From positions 31,289,919 through 31,353,918 of the forward strand of contig OZ012699.1 of assembly GCA_963942565.1 (NCBI GenBank): 64,000 nt of DNA, given 5' to 3'. Below the pieces are notes generated by a model. The model saw only the letters and a program-made list of their open reading frames with translations. It had not been told where the DNA came from and searched no databases. Each line of letters starts with the position of its first letter. The first letter of the stretch is position 1. Both the position numbers and the translations under genes were made by a program. The DNA comes from Maea johnstoni. Lineage: Eukaryota > Annelida > Polychaeta > Spionida > Magelonidae. Shown piece after piece: positions 45,450-56,799 of this stretch.

Positions 45450-45870
45450 CTGATAGCGGCCAGGTCATCAGCTGATCTGACAGACTCAGAGATAAAACAT
45501 CCACAGCCTGACACAGAAACCAGTAGATCACATACAGTAACCTCTCTCATTCTGAACACCCCAGAGATGTGAACACCTCCTTATGTGAACACAGTTCAAT
45601 ATGATAGCACTAGCGGCCAGGTCATCAGCCGATCTGACAGACTGAGAGATAAAACATCCACAGCCTGACACAGAAACCAGTAGTCTGTAGATCACATACA
45701 GTGACCTCTCTCATTCTGAACACCCCAGAGATGTGAACACCTCCTAATGTGAACACAGTTCAATATGATAGCACTAGCGCCTAGCGGCCAGGTCATCAGC
45801 CGATCTGACAGACTCAGAGATAAAACATTCACCACAGCCTGATATAGAAACCAGTAGATCATGTGGCCAA
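45450..45870 (+). repeat. Tandem repeat of 156 to 171 bp, about three units
   Basis: 'gccaggtcatcagc' recurs at 45459, 45615 and 45786, followed by 'gatctgacagactcagagataaaacatccac' and 'gaacaccccagagatgtgaac'. Confidence 0.85.
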
Positions 45871-46074
45871 CCTTTCCAGGTCCTATTTTTACAAAAAGAA
45901 ATGACCACTCTGAGATGTGAATTTTAGGAGCCACTTTTACACAATTATCAACTGGAGTATTTTGAGAATGTATGTTTCTTTTCAATTGTTATCTTCATCT
46001 TACCTAACAGTGCCCCAAAATGCATTTCAGAGCACATATGTTTCTAAATTTTTGCGAGGAGTTGCCCCGGACCA

Positions 46075-46092
46075 CCCCCCCCCCCCCCCCCC
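46075..46092 (+). repeat. C18 homopolymer
   Basis: Eighteen consecutive C. Assembly length is unreliable. Confidence 0.9.
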
Positions 46093-46215
46093 GGCTCACT
46101 ATTATTGGCGAACTGCACACATCGATGACACACGGTTTGCTTTGCTCCTAGATTTTAAATCCTAGGAGCCAGATCTGCTCCTGAGTCCTGCCTGGAAATG
46201 TTCATGTCAATCCCT

Positions 46216-46760
46216 TAGGGCTGTCATCACTAAGGATTTTTTAGCGATTCGATAATCGAAAAGATATTTACCGATACGGCACTTCGATTCGATTCGCTAT
46301 CGATTCACACTAGAAATTGCCTCACGCTTAGTTTTTGGCTAATATATATGCAATTAGCTTTTCACGCATTAAATTTTCATTCCCCAGCAATCCCCGCCGT
46401 TAAAAATAACTAAAATCTACCTACAATTTGCGATCTCGCCATTAGCGCCGATATGTCTTCGCCCGCCATCGTCTCGACGGGACCCCACAATGCATTGCGG
46501 TGACCTGCGCAGTTGTGCGCCAGAGATCGTCCGTCCTCAATTCAACTTCCGTTTTTGAATTGAGGTAAGTTCTCGCTTATTTGGACTTTAAAAAAAAAGA
46601 TTTCTGGTTGGTTACGGCAGTTTTCGCGAGTTGCAACGTGTCCAACCAGTTTTTTATTATTTTTTATAGCGTATCGATACCCCAGCATTTCTGGCGTATC
46701 GATTATCGCTAGGGCTTCGCCAGCGATCCATCGATACCACCGGTATCGATGACAGCCCTA
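46216..46760. mobile_element. hAT-type MITE, TAGGGCTGTCATC ends, TSD CAATCCCT
   Basis: Ends TAGGGCTGTCATCA and CGATGACAGCCCTA. Perfect 8-bp TSD at 46208-46215 and 46761-46768. Subterminal zones repeat TCGATA/TATCGAT words. At 545 bp it is the longest hAT-type MITE here. Confidence 0.92.
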
Positions 46761-46873
46761 CAATCCCTGCTCGCTACTGGCTAAGAATGCTTTCATGGCT
46801 AGAAAATCCCTGTTCTCTTGATATTGTTGGCAAGAAGCCACGATATAGGTATAATAATGGTATCTATAATAGA

Positions 46874-47048
46874 CAGGTGAGCTTGGATATGACAGACTCA
46901 ATGGGAACAGGAAAATTGGTCCGTCATATGCAAAATCCGTTGTATACATATGACGAATACTTGATATGCATCGGACTGGGACCAAGCATATCGTCCGTCA
47001 TATGCAAAAATCTGTCGTACAGTGGTCCATCATATCCAAGTTCACCTG
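46874..47048 (-). mobile_element. Mariner-like MITE, CAGGTGAACTTGG family
   Basis: Ends CAGGTGAGCTTGGATATGAC and CCAAGTTCACCTG. TA on the right at 47049-47050, decayed on the left. Reverse orientation relative to 30064-30246. Confidence 0.85.
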
Positions 47049-47256
47049 TATTGATAAAACTGCTTTCAATAACAAAATCATTATAGGATAGCTGTTGGCT
47101 TGGATTATATAAAAAAAAATCACATTTTTTCTTTTATTTTATACTGATTTAGTTGGCATATATCACCAAAACAGTTGGGCTGCAAATGTGAAAGTGTTAT
47201 TGTTAATCCCTGTATACGACCTTCATCTCTGCCCCGAAGGCCTGCACAAAGTATTT

Positions 47257-47272
47257 CACCAGAGGGCAGCAC
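47257..47272 (+). promoter_or_regulatory. CTCF-like site
   Basis: CACCAGAGGGCAGCAC closely matches the CTCF core CCASYAGRKGGCRSY. It lies in a small stretch (47180-47371) without MITEs. Confidence 0.4.
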
Positions 47273-47380
47273 AAAAAAGATATATACGGAGACCTTAGAA
47301 GTCTGTATTCCAACGTCTGGGGAGCTGGCTCTCTCCTATCGGGCTTCAGATAAGAAAGTTAACCCCATCATGCCCTACTG

Positions 47381-47635
47381 TAGCCTAGATTTCTAGGCTG
47401 TCATATGTATTTTTTTCTCTCATTTGTTTCTGTTACCAGGCACCAAATAGTCTAGGTGGCCATAGTGTCCAATTTAGTTTACATTTGTCTCACCAGGATT
47501 CAGTTTGATTATGTAAACATATAGAGATAGGAGGAGCAGGTGGTGCCATCTATCTACCAAACCTGGTACCACACCACAGTGCTTGGTCAACACATAAGGG
47601 AAGTTGAACATTACAGGGACTAGGAGCCTAGTCTA
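47381..47635 (+). mobile_element. TAGNCTAG-ended element with 9-bp TSD (copy b, intact)
   Basis: 255 bp. Perfect 9-bp TSD GCCCTACTG at 47372-47380 and 47636-47644. It provides the empty site for the hAT MITE found in copy a. Confidence 0.85.
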
Positions 47636-47674
47636 GCCCTACTGGAGATCTACTTGGCAAGTATCGTCTGGACC

Positions 47675-47990
47675 CAGTGTCTTAGCCAGGAATTAGAAAC
47701 TGGGTGCCTAAAATTGGCTATTGTAAAATTTTGGGGCATCCAACTTTTTAAGGAGGACCACAATATACTCAGATTTCTACCATAAACAGTATATATTTAT
47801 CAAAATAAGGCTTGATATCCTTATACAAAGTCATGGGAATAATATGATGCTGAAAAAATTCAATTCTATGCTTGAGATTGCCATTTAAAGAAATTCCTCA
47901 CAAAAAAATTTGGTGTCCTGAGGGGTGAGCACTTTTTAAGGGTTTTGGTGCCCAAAAAGACACCCAGACGCCCTGCTGGCTAATACCATG
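47675..47990 (+). mobile_element. hAT-like MITE, family A, TSD TCTGGACC
   Basis: Starts CAGTGTCTTAGCCAGGAATT and ends CTGGCTAATACCATG. Perfect 8-bp TSD at 47667-47674 and 47991-47998. Confidence 0.88.
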
Positions 47991-48410
47991 TCTGGACCTG
48001 TCATACTTTTGAAATGACTTCAGAATGAAGCATTAGTTTGCTATTACTATTTGAAGGAGACATAACATAACACATAAAAGAGTAAAAATTGATACATTAT
48101 ATATAATAAATATCAGAATCATATTATATCCAAGGACAAATTCACAAACCAAACCAAACCAACAACAACATTACTTTATTTCTAAGGTGTTTTCTAAGCA
48201 TTACTGATCCAGATGACCCATGTCAAGGAGATCTTCAGGCATGTAAGGGTTAAGCATCCTGCAGACTGATATAGCCACATGCCCTCGAGAGTTACAAGGT
48301 TTGCTGAGTTCTGTGACTGGTTCCGATCCCCCCAGATACATACAGGGTCCTCAAGCAGCCAAAATAAACAAGACCAAATTATCCAATTACCTGAACACAA
48401 CGCTCTCTCT

Positions 48411-48618
48411 CTTGCTTTCTCTCCCTCCTTCTCTCTCTCCCTCTCCCTCCCTCCCTCTCTCTCTCTCCCTCTCTTTCTCTCTCTCCCTCCCTCCTTCTCT
48501 CTCTCTTGCTCTCCTTCTCTCTCTCTCTCTCCCTCTCCCATCTCTCACTCTCCACCCCTCTCTCTCTCCCATCTCTCACTCTCCACCCCCTCTCTCTCTC
48601 TCCCATCTCTCACTCTCC

Positions 48619-48671
<53 letters not shown>

Positions 48672-48704
48672 CCCCCCCCCCCCCTCTCTCTCTCTCTCCA
48701 ACTC
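48411..48704 (+). repeat. CT-rich microsatellite with C-run
   Basis: (TC)n interspersed with CCCTC and a repeated 'ctcccatctctcactctccac' sub-unit (three times at 48535-48620), then a C-run of about 17. Open frames over it are artefacts. Confidence 0.93.
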
Positions 48705-49006
48705 CAGCAGGGTGTCATATACCCAAATCCCTGAAATGGCCTCTCAGGACACACAAACTATTTTGAGAGCAATTTCTTAGAATGCCAATGTCAAGCATAT
48801 GAAATTGAATTTATTCACCTCCATATGATTCCAATGACTATGTATACAGATATAATGCATTGTTTCATCAAGTAAATAAACATGATTATGGTAGTAATCT
48901 GAGTACATTGTGGCCTCACTTGAAAAATAGGACGCCCAAATTCCCCAAAATATTTACAATTGCCAATTTTGAGCACTGGAGTTTCTAAATCCTGGCTAAG
49001 ACCCTG
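48705..49006 (-). mobile_element. hAT-like MITE, family A
   Basis: Left end 'cagcagggtgtc' and right end AAATCCTGGCTAAGACCCTG. The last 20 bp plus 30 bp of flank ('ctggctaagaccctgcatga', 'cattctat') are duplicated at 49030-49080. Confidence 0.7.
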
Positions 49007-49683
49007 CATGACATTCTATAAAGTACCAGTTCTAAATACTGGCTAAGACCCTGCATGACATTCTATGAAGTACCAGTTCTCCCCCTCAAGCGTAGTTGTG
49101 CTCCTCCATTCCGTAGGTATCTGTGCCAGAAGTGGGTGAATGGGTTATGTTTAGCCATCACTACTCGCATACTTACAGCCCTGTGAGTACCTCACATCGC
49201 CTGGGCTAGTGGGGGGTCCATTCCTTCATCCTAACGGCATCAAGGCTAAGCCCCTATATTGCCTCTAGATCGCTAGATGCCAAGCAGCTTCCGCAACCAC
49301 GATTGAGCAGTATTTGTCCGTAAGATTTCTCACCTTTTTACGATATGATGCAATATTGATATTTCCTTAATAATTCCTTAACAATACAATATCTTAACGA
49401 TGTCATTAACGATACTGCCTACCTCCCCGAGACATTATGGTCTCACATGCTAATAACTTTCTACTCCCTGCTCGAAGTTAGCCTGGGATGGGAGCAGAAT
49501 GCAGGTAATGACCAAAAGGTCAAACTAGATACCTAGTAATTATTTTGTTTCAATTTACCGAAACTTAAACCGATTGTTATAAAAAAAACTACTTAACCTG
49601 TTCTGAGCTAGTTCAGGAAGATAAAACAATACAGTCATATTTGACTATGAAGTTTAGATCCATGTAGGTTTATTTGGGAATCC

Positions 49684-50007
49684 CAGGGTCTTAGCCAGCA
49701 GGGTGTCCGGGTGTCTTTTTGGCACCCTGGTCCAACAAAAATACCTATTTCAAGGGGAAAAGACACCCTATCTTTTGGTCAGAATTTTTTGAAAATATCA
49801 ATTTTAAGTAGATATTCTATAAAATTTTATTCTTAAATGATAACTAGAACATTTGTTGAAGAAATAAAGCATATATATTTACTTGATTTGTCAATGTACA
49901 TGGTCAGTATGAAGACTTATTTTTTTTCAACAAGGGGGTTTGGACACCCTGTCTTCTTGAAACCCCATTTTGGACACCCTGTTATGAAAATCCTGGCTAA
50001 GACCCTG
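49684..50007 (+). mobile_element. hAT-like MITE, family B
   Basis: Ends CAGGGTCTTAGCCAGCAGGG and CTGGCTAAGACCCTG. Flanking TTTGGGAATCC and TTTGGGATTTT suggest a decayed or offset TSD. Confidence 0.75.
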
Positions 50008-50087
50008 TTTGGGATTTTAATTTTGCCAGTCCAGTAGACTTGCTGCTTCCAGATTCTGCAGGTCCTGCCACTTATTGTTTTGGCCAG

Positions 50088-50559
50088 TAGGGATGTCATT
50101 GATATGAAATTTTATCGATTCGATTAATTGATATATATTTCGATTCGATTCGATTCGATTCGATACACCGTAACGTGCTCGTAGGGCACAATTATTTGTA
50201 GGGATGTCACTGATATCCCTTTTTTTCAATTTGATTAATTGCTATACTCTTTCCGATATATATCGATTCAGTTCGATAACCTGTGTCATGGCCATATGCC
50301 TGAGTTAAGTACACCATTCCTTCCATTTCTCTTACAAAAGCCATAGAAAAATTGTTCAATACTTAGTCAGAGTTTCACATTGCGTTAGTTTAACATGAAA
50401 ATATCTGGGAAAGGTGTGTTTTTTTATTAATAATCATACGCCATTATTGGGTTGCAGAATATCGATTATTTTGATTCGATACCCAACCATTCGATTCGAT
50501 TTAATTGACAAAGTGAAAATGTCGATCGATCGATTTGTCGACTATCGATGACATCCCTA
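50088..50559. mobile_element. hAT-type MITE with duplicated left end, TSD TTGGCCAG
   Basis: Ends TAGGGATGTCATTGATAT and TCGATGACATCCCTA. Perfect 8-bp TSD at 50080-50087 and 50560-50567. A second left-end copy, TAGGGATGTCACTGATATCC, starts at about 50197, so the element has a doubled terminus. Confidence 0.9.
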
Positions 50560-50657
50560 TTGGCCAGTCCTGCTGCTTTTGACAATGGTCATTAATGTTT
50601 ACCTGAGATCTACAGGTCCAAGTTTGAATATTTGGAAGTGAACCTGGGGTTAGACTG

Positions 50658-50829
50658 CAAGGCTCGTAATTAGGGGGTCATGCCAGGAGCCCAGGGCTCC
50701 CTTGAATTGCCACTCCCTCAAATATCTGCATGGAGCCCAAAGATGTACTGGTTTCTATACATAACACCTTCAGGTAGCTTTTGAAGATACAGTTGGGCTC
50801 CCTGGAAAAAAGCTTCATTTCGAGCCCTT
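50658..50829. mobile_element. CAGGGCTC-family MITE with GGGAGCC words, TSD GACTG
   Basis: Ends CAAGGCTCGTAATTAGG and TTTCGAGCCCTT. Perfect 5-bp TSD at 50653-50657 and 50830-50834. Sister of 44432-44606, in the opposite orientation. Confidence 0.85.
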
Positions 50830-51156
50830 GACTGTAATACAAAAATTGATAAATGACAGGTAGATGACTTTCAAGGTCCACAAATGCAATTGTAATGACG
50901 CTAGATATGACATGTAGATAACTGGGCCATAGATCGGCCTCAACCCTTTCTGAATTTTAAATATTAACTTGCATCCACACAGTCTGATACTTTAAAACAT
51001 AACTTTGAGCTATATTTTCAAGATTTTCTTTGCCAGTCCAATGGACTCACTGCTTTCAGATTTTGCAGGTGCTGCCACCTTTTTGCCAGTCTCACCACAT
51101 AATGACCACTTGATGGCCCTACTTGAATCTCTGCCAGTCCTTCGTAAGGACTATAA

Positions 51157-51389
51157 GGCCTAAAAAAAAGTTGTTTGTTTCCTGTAACCCTACCTTAACA
51201 AGTTTTTATTCAAAAAAATCCCTACCCTAAAGTTTTTATCGGCCATCCAACTCCCAATCAACGTAAAACATGCATAAAACACACATTTTTGACCAAAAAA
51301 ATAATGAAAAAAAAGAAGATTTTACTGACCTACCTACCCTATTTTTTTTCGGACTGTTACAGGAAACAAACACTTTCTTTTTTTAGGCC
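51157..51389. mobile_element. Harbinger-like MITE, GGCCTAAA family
   Basis: Long inverted ends as in 63722-63951. Flanks are TAA on the left and TTA on the right, so the 3-bp TSD is imperfect. Confidence 0.8.
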
Positions 51390-51548
51390 TTATGAGGGTT
51401 TGTAATTCAGAAGCATTAATGCACCAGCCTGTACTGACTACTTACAAGCCGTAGACCTCTGATAGCTCATTAGCCTGTGTTCATAATTCATTTTCAAGAA
51501 TAATTTTTGAATATAGGAATTGTACATAACAACCAACATCCTCAACAA

Positions 51549-51783
51549 CTAGTTACCGTTTTTAGCAATGGAACTATCGCCGCTATATCGTACCTTCCAA
51601 GTTTACAAGTTCGGCAACCGTAAGTATAACTTTTTACTGAAATATTTCGTAGTATTGAATGTTTGACATGGGTTTGTGTTTTGCAAAATACCGATAAGCA
51701 TACCGTTAAATATTGAAACGAGTATTCCCCGGTATTTTGCGAGACGGTATTCGGTACGGTGCTGGTACCGGTGTACAGCCCTA
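51549..51783. mobile_element. hAT-type MITE fragment with GGTACCG words
   Basis: The right end CGGTGTACAGCCCTA is typical. The left end is degenerate (TAGTTACCG). It interrupts the right part of a family A MITE. Confidence 0.45.
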
Positions 51784-51858
51784 GTCCTGAGGGGTTCTTT
51801 TTAAGGGTTTGGGTGTCCAAAAAGGCACCCAGACGCCCTGCTGGCTAAGACCATGTGA
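51784..51858 (+). mobile_element. hAT-like MITE, family A, right-end fragment
   Basis: 'gtcctgaggggttctttttaa' through CTGCTGGCTAAGACCATG. The left part is not found. Confidence 0.65.
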
Positions 51859-52849
51859 CCTCCAGAAATTGTTGTCTCATGGAATTTTGGGTTTTCATTA
51901 CTTTTTCTGTCATTTAATGTGGCTAAGTTGTGAGTGGCCAGTTGTAATTGGTGGAGGAAACCAGAGTACCTGGTGAAAACGATCCCCTCAACCCAAGTCA
52001 TTGGCAACTTTCTCACTTGCCCCGACAGTGGTGAGGGACAGCAAGCAGTCAGCGGCAACGCCTTATAAGACCCCACAGCCATCAGGGCAGGACTTGTCTG
52101 GACCTGTTATTAACTTCAGAATAAAGAATGATTTTTATTAAACTATATGAAGGAGAGTTGTTGATGTTGTTGTTGTTACTTAATGAAATGTATAATGCCT
52201 AAAAGGCAACTATTTAGTAACGTGATGGCAGTACCCAGTAGTTGTCAGAACACTATGAATTTAGTGAATTGCAATTTAATATCTTCAGGAGATAAACTGC
52301 ACCTAGCACCCAGGAATCAGTATATGGAGTCTCAATTGTTGTTATTCCCATAATGCACCCAGGTATCCAATTATAGCACATCTCAATTATCACCTTTTCA
52401 CATGACATCCCAAACACACAAATTTAAAAGACTTAATGTTGGCACAGCGCCAAGATGTGAATTCCATTACAAGCAAAACAATTATAAAGGCAACTTAGTA
52501 TATGCTTAGTGATGGGGCATATTTCTATCCTGAATAATGAAATTATAATGAAAAGAAATGTGCCCATAAGTGTTTGTACTGTAGCCAGTGTAAGACTGGG
52601 AGCAAAATACCACGGTGGACTACGAAGATTAATCTTGACCACATTTAATTGTTTTCACTTCCTGGTCCTCCTGCAATACTTGGTTTATTATAGACATCGT
52701 TTATAATTGTTTGTGGTCAAGCACCATAGTTACAGATGAGATGTGCTCTATCGGTATGATTTTGCATAGAGAAGAGTAGTGATTATACACTTAACAGCAA
52801 CAGTTCAAAGAGCAACCCGAAAGCCAAATTCCATCCTATTTGAATAACA

Positions 52850-53560
52850 ATTCCAACGAAAACATTCCTTACGACGCACTTATAACCCTCAAGTCTTGTT
52901 CTCATTGACCTCGTAGATTGAGTGGTTGTCGAATGTAGTTGGGGAATCGGTCAGACAAGGGTCTAATTTAGGGGATTTGCATGTAAACAATCCCATCAAT
53001 TACGTACCGCGGCCAGCACATGTACCGTCCGCCATGTCAACAAAATTACAACTCGACTTGCGAGTGACCTCATTTCTACAACGCCCACTGATTGCGATGA
53101 CAGTCGCCTAGACAGCTAAAACTTACAAGATCCTGTGTTTACTACGAGAGGAAATGGGGAATGTATAGGGAGTGAAGTTGTGTGAGCTCTATGATAAACA
53201 AGAAGCAGAAATTTGAAGCACATGACTCGTGAGGCAAAGAGTTCTGTCGAAATGCACTCACTCGCCATGTTCGAAACACTGACCTTTTTCCGATGGAGAA
53301 TAAGTCTGTAGAGGCTCCTCATCTCTCCGCACAGACGCAATTATGGACTCGCTGTCCATCTAAAATTCGTCTCGTCAACAACTCAGATCTGTTACGCCGT
53401 AATTATGGCTACAATCGCAGCTCAAACTTGCAAAATATTCAAGATGGACGTATTCACGAAGTTCAAAATAAATATATGGTTGACGGTTTCTCTATCCTCA
53501 TAAATATGCAATTAGCAACACAAGTACCAAAACTATGCCAAAACTCTGCGCTTTGACGAA
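52850..53560. promoter_or_regulatory. CpG-richer single-copy stretch, candidate promoter or 5' exon region
   Basis: Local density of CG dinucleotides is clearly higher than in the surroundings (for example 'taccgcggccagcac', 'accgtccgccatg', 'cgcaattatggactcgctg'), and no MITE is recognised. Several ATGs in decent context occur on both strands. It could be a bidirectional promoter, but no protein is recognised. Confidence 0.3.
53127..53268 (-). CDS. Possible first coding exon, minus strand
   Basis: ATG at 53268-53266 in good context (AACATGG) opens MASECISTELFASRVMCF and stays open to a consensus donor GTAAGT (53126-53121). It lies in the CpG-richer stretch. No domain is recognised. Whether it links to the minus-strand terminal exon at 26476 is untestable here. 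A chance open frame is quite possible. Confidence 0.2.
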
Positions 53561-53569
53561 AATCAACTT

Positions 53570-54935
53570 TAAGAAGATGCAAATAACGATATTTTTGTTG
53601 AAATTCCCTTTAAAGCTCTATATCAAGCATCACTGGATTCATTTCTCTAAAGAAATTTGGAAATATGTGCATTCCCGCTAAATTTTGCTTCAGTGGGGAT
53701 CTAGAAACTGTTGCCCTCCATTGATTGACAAGTGCTCCAAGATTTAGGCCATTTGATTGGTCCATTTCTGCATTCCTCTGTATTTACCTTGTACCTTATT
53801 GCAAAATACACTGATTTTACCGAGTTAACGAATGACAACTTGTGCTATGATACATTAAAATAAATGCTTATCATATTCATCGCATACATATATCCCTACT
53901 GTATTCACTCCATTGCATATATGACATGATATTATAATTTTATTCCTTGACCCAATTCCGTTAAGTATCGCACTGTATGTGGTAAAGGTCAGAGGTCAAA
54001 CCACCGCCATGATTGTTGTGGTGGCCCAGACTCATGAGTTGGTTTCTCTGCATGGCTGGATTTTAAACTTTAATTACACATTTTAGAAGCTGAAAACATC
54101 AGGCCTACTCTGGCAATAAATTCAAAAGTTGCAATGGAATGCAAGGTAAGGTTATTTGATATGTGTCAGGTGTCAGATATCATTTTTTCATAATTCTCAA
54201 AAAAGTGGGCTGTGCCTCATAAACTTTAGTTGTTGTTGAATGGGGCATCTTAGTGGTTTAGATTTTCATGATATGAAGGTAAAAATGAATCTTTCCATTA
54301 ACTGATGACTGACTATCTAAAATTGATATTCACAGAAACAAGAACTATTTTCTAGCAGATTTTGATCCAAAAGAGGTCTTTGCAATCAAAATTTAGAATG
54401 TCACATTAAGTCATCAAACCTGTTCTGGGACAAAATTCTAAAATTAAACTTCCTTTTCTTGCCAGAGCAAATTGACAAATTAGAGATCTATTTATAGTAT
54501 CACTATTGACCCTACCTGTTAGACATTAATAACCAAGCGGTCAAGAAATGCTATTAAAAGAATTGTAAGATATGTCTGGAATCTGAGTTACTCAGAATCT
54601 GTATTCTTTGTTATATATGATTCTAATTAGCCATTTTTTCACATTCATTAGTTAAAATTTAATTTTCGGAGGTACTCATCCCCGGAAATCTATAACTTTA
54701 TTTGGTACATAATAGAGTTAAATATCCTTACACCTGATTACACTATACAGGAAATTGCCTGATGATAATAATGATCGGGCCGTCATCTTCTAATGACGGG
54801 CTGTTGATTAGCATTCATCTTTTAATTGGATCATTTCTGATCTGTCTGTCTAGACCTTGACAGACCAACACATAGTGAAACAATAAGACTGAAACAATTA
54901 TAGGGTAGGGACATGTAGGTAAGGAAGGGCTACCA
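53570..54935. other. Single-copy-looking non-coding stretch
   Basis: AT-rich, no recognised repeat family. No exon with convincing splice sites was found. Confidence 0.35.
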
Positions 54936-54939
54936 CTCT

Positions 54940-55040
54940 GGCTTGTGGGCATTTTTGGGTGTCCTGAGGGGTGATTTTGAGGGTTTGGGTGTCCATAAGA
55001 CACCCAGACAATTTTGTATGATGACAATTTTGCTGGCTAA
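54940..55040 (+). mobile_element. hAT-like MITE, family A, right-end fragment
   Basis: 'gggtgtcctgaggggtgatt' to 'acacccagac', then a short duplication 'gacaattttg' and CTGGCTAAC. Confidence 0.55.
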
Positions 55041-55124
55041 CACTGGATTCAAGTAGGCCAGTGTTCTTGAAATATTACAGAAAACATACTTGTAATTGTA
55101 TTTCATTGTACGATATGGATCAGC

Positions 55125-55580
55125 ATGGTCTTATCCAGAATTTCGAAACTGGGTGCACACAATTTAAAAAAATAATAATTTTGGCATCCTATTTTTCAAG
55201 GAAAACCACAATATTCCCTAATTAGTAATTACAAACCATAAAAAAGCTATTTACAATAAGGCACAGGGTTTGACTTTCCCAGGGGCCCAGGGGCATATGC
55301 CCCTAGATTTTTCAGACTAGGGGCCCAAAATAGTATGTATATTGACCAGAAATCCTGTTTTTAACCAATATTTTTTTTATTAAAAGACTATTTCGGGCCC
55401 CTTAAATCGGGTCTAAAATCTAAGTGACAGACCCTGAGGCATGATACCGTGGTTCAATGTAGGAATTAAATTGGGGTGTAAAACAATCAAATTACATGCT
55501 TGAAATTGACATTTCAAGAAATATTAAAAAAGTGGGTGTCCTGAGGGATGCTTTCTAAATTAAGTGTCCAGTGGGGAAAG
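55125..55580 (+). mobile_element. hAT-like MITE, family A, diverged and interrupted
   Basis: Begins 'cagcatggtcttatccaga'. The middle is split after 'caataaggca' by a 173-bp element and resumes 'aggcatgata'. Confidence 0.65.
55264..55436. mobile_element. CAGGGT-ended MITE with GGGGCCC words, 5-bp TSD AGGCA
   Basis: Ends CAGGGTTTGACTTTCC and GTGACAGACCCTG. TSD AGGCA at 55259-55263 and 55437-55441, confirmed by the uninterrupted 'aataaggcatgatatcc' of other family A copies. AGGGGCCC/GGGCCCCT occurs in both halves. Confidence 0.8.
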
Positions 55581-55904
55581 GCTGTGTGGATACATTGAAC
55601 AAAATTAACAATATTGATAAACATAAAGCTAAGATCAGGGATCTAAAGCTATTTTGGCAACAAAAGCCCCAGGTCCTGCAATGCTAATTCCATTCATGCC
55701 CTGAGATTTTGGAGAAAAAACGTGGGAAACACTCATGAATTACCCAGAAAATCTATATGGATTTTGGTATGATGAATTCACCAAACAAATCTAGATGAAA
55801 TTTGTGTGTTGGAATCTAATCTACATTTCCTCTGAAGATATTTAACGTAATTTGTGCTTTATATATCAAAAATATATCACAAAAAGTGTCAGGACATTTT
55901 ATAA

Positions 55905-56217
55905 GGGAGCAGGCGTGTCAGACAGTTGGATTCAGGTAGTCCCGCTGGACTACCTGAATCCTGGGGAAGTTCCCCACTAAAATCCAACAAAATGGTAGCG
56001 AAAAAAAGAAAAATATAGCATTCCTTAAGCATGCAACCTTAAAAATAGAAGAAAAAAGCATAAGTACCATTACTAACATGAAAAGGGGGAAAAAAGAACC
56101 TTTTTGCCTTTTTGGAATAAATGGCAGGACTACCTAAAATGCTGGCGGGACTACCTGATTTTGGGCTCAGGTAGCCCTGCCAACCTACCTGGCTCTTCTG
56201 GGGACCGTAGAGCCCTG
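55905..56217. mobile_element. CAGGGCTC-family MITE with CAGGTAGTCCCGC words, left end lost
   Basis: The right end GGGACCGTAGAGCCCTG and interior match 7329-7583. The left terminus is not recognisable. Confidence 0.65.
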
Positions 56218-56222
56218 AGTTA

Positions 56223-56450
56223 ATCAATTCCTACCTGTAGCAGCCAAAACTGCCTGACAATTTTTGTGATATCTCTCTAACTAAAGCAATATTTAGAAAA
56301 TATTTGAAGGAGGGTTGTTCATCAAACTCTTATCTTCAACTCTCCTTCAAATTTTTTTTCAAATTTATGCTTTGTTCCATAGTTATTTTTAAAACTATGA
56401 CAGGTCCAGACGACACTCATCAATATAAGATCTCTAGGCATGAAGGGGTT
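56223..56450 (+). mobile_element. Family H-like MITE
   Basis: 'cctgtagcagccaaaactg', the AAATATTTGAAGGAGGG and CTCTCCTTCAAATT arms, then 'ctaggcatgaaggggttta'. Same subfamily as 44930. Confidence 0.6.
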
Positions 56451-56452
56451 TA

Positions 56453-56610
56453 ATTTTCAGAAAATATTTGAAGGAGATTTGCTCTTATCTTCAACTCTCC
56501 AATGTTTTTTTTCAAATATATGCTTCATTCCATAGTTATTTTTAAAAGTATGACAGCTACAGGCCTACAGACGACACTCATCAATTAGATCTCTAGGCAT
56601 GAAGGGGTTA
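56453..56610 (+). mobile_element. Partial family H-like MITE, tandem to the previous
   Basis: Repeats the second two thirds of 56223-56450, with a 'gacagctacaggcctacaga' insertion. Confidence 0.55.
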
Positions 56611-56799
56611 AACCGCAGTAGGTGGGAACAGGTTTATTGATGTTGAATTCTTGAGGCATGCATACGTTTCCCAGCTGGCAAAAGTCATTGGATTCAGTGG
56701 TGATTGTTATTGGTAGTGAATTCATGCAGTGAGTTATTGATTTGGATTGTCATTCCTCACAATAGCATGCCGTGTAATAAGGATATTGATTAGTCATGT

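Noticed and set aside
48194-48780. Several overlapping frames of 60 to 159 residues
   Set aside because: Shadows of the CT-rich microsatellite.
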